This document shows, piece by piece, positions 61,306 to 64,000 of a stretch of DNA of 64,000 bases. The DNA is from Bog-473 sp963850095 (GTDB lineage Bacteria > Actinomycetota > Acidimicrobiia > Acidimicrobiales > RAAP-2): assembly GCA_963850095.1 (NCBI GenBank), contig CAWKJX010000014.1, forward strand, positions 310,001 to 374,000, written 5' to 3'. A program made the position numbers and the translations under genes. The notes under the pieces are model-generated. The model saw only the letters and a program-made list of their open reading frames with translations, did no database searches and was not told the DNA's origin. Each line of letters begins with the position of its first letter. Positions within the stretch are counted from its first letter, which is position 1.

Positions 61306-61868
61306 CGGCCGACGAGGAGTTCGGTTCGCTCGAGCGGGTCGGCGACGCCTCGGTCCTGCGCTTCCGGCGCCGCCTCGCCCATCCTCAGCAAAGGGTGTGG
61401 GCGGCGCTGACCGACGACGAACACCTGGCCGGCTGGTTCCCCACGACGATCGAAGGGGAGCGGGGGCCGGGAGCGCCGCTGCGCTTTTCGTTCCGCCAGT
61501 CCGAGGGGGAGCCATTCGACGGGGTCATGAGGGTCTTCGAGCCGCCGTCGGTCATGGAGCTGCGCTGGGCCGACGACGTCCTCCGCTTCGAGCTCGAGCC
61601 CGATCCCGACGGAAATGGCTGCGTCCTGTCCCTGACGGTCACCTTCCCCGAGCACGGCAAGGCGGCCCGCGACGCGGCGGGTTGGCACGTGTGCCTCGAT
61701 CAGCTGGCCCACGTGGTGGACGGGACGCGCCTGCCGTGGGAGCCGCCGGATCGCTGGCGAGCGGTCCACCCCGGGTACGTGACGCGCCTGGGCGCCGATG
61801 CCTCCAGGGTCGGCCCGCCCGAGGCGTGGGAGCGGGCGCACGGTCCGGCCGGGGACGCCGGTCAGTGA
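61302..61868 (+). CDS. SRPBCC / AHSA1-like protein
   Basis: 188 residues: FRRRLAHPQQRVWAALTDDEHLAGWF, FSFRQSEGEPFDGVMRVFEPP and WHVCLDQLAHVVDG. Bet v1-like ligand pocket, role unknown. Paired with ArsR as in the 14-15 kb operon, but the order is reversed and the protein is longer. Converges on the P450 gene with a 7-bp overlap. Confidence 0.85.
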   Translation: MTADEEFGSLERVGDASVLRFRRRLAHPQQRVWAALTDDEHLAGWFPTTIEGERGPGAPLRFSFRQSEGEPFDGVMRVFEPPSVMELRWADDVLRFELEPDPDGNGCVLSLTVTFPEHGKAARDAAGWHVCLDQLAHVVDGTRLPWEPPDRWRAVHPGYVTRLGADASRVGPPEAWERAHGPAGDAGQ

Positions 61869-63105
61869 GCTGACAGGCCGATCGGCAATTCGAGCAGGCC
61901 GCGCAGCGTGAAACCGGGCCTCCAGTGCGGCACCTCGTCGAGGAGTTCGATCTCACCGAAACGCTCCAACAGCGCGTTGAACGCGATCTCGCCCTCCATG
62001 CGGGCCAGGGCCGCCCCGATGCAGTGGTGGATGCCCCAACCGAAGCTCAGGGGCACGTTGTTCTCGCGCCGCAGATACAGCTCGTCGGGGTTCGCGAAGC
62101 GACCGGGGTCGCGGTTGGCCGCACCCTGCAGCACGACGATGCGGTCGCCCCGCGCCAGGGGCTCACCGGCCAGGTCGGCCGGCTCCAGCGCCGTGCGCAG
62201 GTTGAACTGCACCGGGCTGTCGAAGCGCAGGAACTCCTCGACCGCTGTCGGTGCGATGTCGGGATGGGCGCGCCAGTCCGCCAGCTGGTCCGTGATGGGT
62301 GAGGAGGGCCAGCAGCCCGTTGCCCAGGAGGTTCGTCGTGGTCTCGAAGCCGGCGGCGAAAAGGAGGATGGCGGTCGACGCCACCTCCTCGTCGCTCAGC
62401 TGGTCGTCGTTCTCCCGTGCCTCGACCAGCGAGCTCAGCAGGTCGTCGCGGGGATGCCGGCGGCGCTCCTCGAGCAAAGCGTAGAAGTACTCGCCCAGCG
62501 TGCCCATGGCCTCGATGGCCGCTTCGATCTCCTCTTGCGCCGAGGATCGGCTCTATGCCCTTGGCCGCGGCGCGCACCTGCGGCTGCAGGCCGGCCCGGT
62601 CCTGCGCCGGCACGCCCACCAGCTCACCGATCACCGCCATGGGCAGGGGCAGGGCGAAGTCGGCCATGAACTCGACGTCGCCTTTCTCAGCCACGGTGTC
62701 GAGCAGGTCGGCCACCAGCTCGTGCACGGCCGGGCGGAGCCGCTCGACCTGGCGCGGCGTGAACGAACGCGACACCAGGCGGCGCAACCGGGTGTGGTCC
62801 GGCGGGTCGGCCATCAGCATGTTGTGCTGCGAGGCCTCGAGGAATTCGCCGCGCCGCGTCCCGTTCTCACCGAAAATGCCGGTGGCCGAACCCTCGACGG
62901 TCAGGCCACGCCCGAGTCGGGGGTCGCGCAACACGGCCTGGCACTCGTCGTAGCCGTTCACGACGTAGGGGCCGAACGACGTCCGGCTGATCCGGGCCTC
63001 TTCGCGCATGAGGGCGTAGTACGGGTAGGGATCCGCCTGGCCCTCGGGAGTGATCAACACCTGCAGCAGCCACCCGTCGAGGTTGGAGCTCTGCGCGATC
63101 GTCAT
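61862..63105 (-). CDS. Cytochrome P450, two frame breaks
   Basis: Joined from three frames, about 413 residues. N-terminus from ATG 63105: ADPYPYYALMREEARIS, FSFTPRQVERLR-like RSFTPRQVERLRPAV; middle: LLFAAGFETTTNLLGNG (I helix) after a break near 62541; C-terminal: EEFLRFDSPVQFNLRTA (ExxR) and heme loop LSFGWGIHHCIGAALARME after a break near 62293. Removing one base at each place restores the frame. It would hydroxylate a lipid-like or xenobiotic substrate with electrons from a ferredoxin not seen here. GGAGAGG precedes the start. Confidence 0.8.
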
Positions 63106-63374
63106 GGAGTCCGCCTCTCCTTTCCCGCCGACGGGGCTGACGCCGGCACCAGGTCGTACACCAACGTGCCTGCTGAGCTGTTGAAGGTCAAGCCGGAGCC
63201 GTTCCGTGCGACCGGGACGAGCCGGACTACCCCGCCCGGGCGTCGGGCCCAAGCCACGAAAGCCACCAACGGCGGCCGAGGGGACTCCGTGGTACCGGTG
63301 GTGGTCAGCCCGTAGATTGGCCCGGAGCGGGGTCGATTCATAAAACGGACAGGTCCCTCCAGATCGGAACTCCC
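63106..63374. other. Divergent intergenic region (269 bp)
   Basis: Between the P450 and short-chain dehydrogenase genes. It contains the P450 ribosome-binding site and a short AT-rich stretch (TTCATAAAAC, about 63335-63345) that may be a -10 region of the dehydrogenase. No confident gene or palindrome is seen. Confidence 0.4.
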
Positions 63375-64000
63375 ATGGGCATGAAGGGCAAAGTCGTCGT
63401 CGTCACCGGCTCCAACGTGGGGATCGGACTGGAGACGGCGGTCGGCGTCGCGGCGCTCGAGGCGACGACCGTGCTGGCCTGTCGGAACCGGGCCAAGGCC
63501 GAGGCGGCGGCCCGGGAGGTGACCCAACGCACCTGGAACGACGACGTGCACGTCGTCGACCTGGACCTGGCCGACCTGGCGTCGGTGCAGGCCGCGGGCA
63601 AGGACATCCTCGGGCGCTGGGGCCGGCTCGACGTGCTCGTAAACAACGCGGGTGGTACCTGGTCGGAGCGCCAGCTGACGGCGCAGGGGTTCGAGTACAC
63701 CTTCGGGGTCAACCACCTGGGCTCCTTTTACCTGACGAACTTTTCTCCCGACGGTTACGCGCCAGCGCTCCCTCGCGGATCGTGAACCTCACGTCCGTTG
63801 GGCACCACGCCGCCCGCCATGGCATACGCTTCGACGACCTGCAGAGCGAGCACGGCTACACGGCATGGACGCGTACTGCCGTCGAAGCTGGCCAACGTTC
63901 TGTTCACCCGGGAGCTGGCCCGCCGGCTGAATGGGACCGGGCGTCACGGCCAACGCGGCCCACCCCGGTCCGGTGCGCAGCGGCTTCGGCATGGACGGCG
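63375..64000 (+). CDS. Short-chain dehydrogenase/reductase, frame-broken and cut by window end
   Basis: N-terminal frame to about 63740 is intact: KVVVVTGSNVGIGLETAVGVA (NAD(P) loop, by key residues TGxxxGIG), VDLDLADLASV, LVNNAGGTWSER and TFGVNHLGSFYLTN. After that the matching sequence jumps frames at least three times: RIVNLTSVGHHAARHG, then MDAYC(R)SKLANVLFTRELARR, then VTANAAHPGPVRSGFGM. These are the family's expected blocks, including the Tyr and Lys of YxxxK, so the gene is of the retinol-dehydrogenase/WWOX-like type. Break density rises toward the edge. Confidence 0.75.

Noticed and set aside
63106..63300. Minus-strand frame ending with a segment like actinobacterial surface-repeat C-termini (LTFNSSAGTLVYDL)
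   Set aside because: Too short, no start or ribosome-binding site, and it lies across the divergent promoter region; similarity is by impression only.

Overview
The window reads as chromosomal DNA of a GC-rich (by eye close to 70 percent) actinobacterium. Pointers are two F420-type luciferase-like oxidoreductases, a DUF222-HNH protein, a DUF3052 protein, a PASTA serine/threonine kinase, eukaryote-like IleRS, GatCAB, many GTG starts, and many genes whose start codon lies 6-9 nt after a TAnnnT -10 box (leaderless transcripts). A free-living, lipid-degrading member of Acidimicrobiia is my best guess, held with modest confidence. I see no rRNA, tRNA, insertion sequence, prophage, CRISPR array or gene-free stretch longer than 300 bp.

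Left part (1-14.0 kb): an acyl-CoA catabolism island. It holds a class III CoA-transferase, two MaoC-type hydratases, an acyl-CoA dehydrogenase, an acyl-CoA synthetase, an FMN hydroxy-acid oxidase, two F420-type oxidoreductases, a SnoaL-like protein, a DUF35 acyl-CoA-binding protein and a thiolase. A YcaQ-type DNA glycosylase, a methyltransferase, signal peptidase I and a HAD phosphatase are interspersed. From 14.0 to 15.4 kb two SRPBCC proteins and an ArsR repressor form an operon behind a double palindromic operator. From 15.4 to 19.7 kb are small metabolic genes (two HADs, quinone oxidoreductase, glutathione peroxidase, MetF-like, GNAT).

Middle part (19.7-47.6 kb): ileS; HNH protein; a divergent MarR/YceI pair with a palindromic operator inside the promoter; an FGGY kinase; a methyltransferase with a poly-glycine linker; a glutamine-synthetase-like gene facing a gamma-glutamyl-GABA-hydrolase-like amidotransferase; sirtuin; acyl-CoA synthetase; succinate-semialdehyde-type dehydrogenase. 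Then comes a housekeeping run: cysteine desulfurase, mnmA, ligA, PASTA kinase, MFS exporter, esterase and gatCAB, closed by a strong convergent terminator.

Right part (47.5-64 kb): TetR with an MMPL transporter; an IlvD-family dehydratase followed by ilvBNC preceded by an attenuator (leader peptide with I-L-V-L-V codons, then two hairpins and a T-rich run); an RHH regulator plus DUF4097 beta-repeat unit behind an array of TGACA/TGTCA sites; VOC, DUF899 and cupin proteins; a secreted endoglycoceramidase-like glycosidase; a second ArsR-SRPBCC pair; a cytochrome P450; and a short-chain dehydrogenase cut by the window edge.

At least ten genes carry frame breaks that one-base corrections repair. 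None lies in the long housekeeping genes. The breaks are dense at the right edge, so sequence errors are the leading explanation, but decay of dispensable genes is not excluded.
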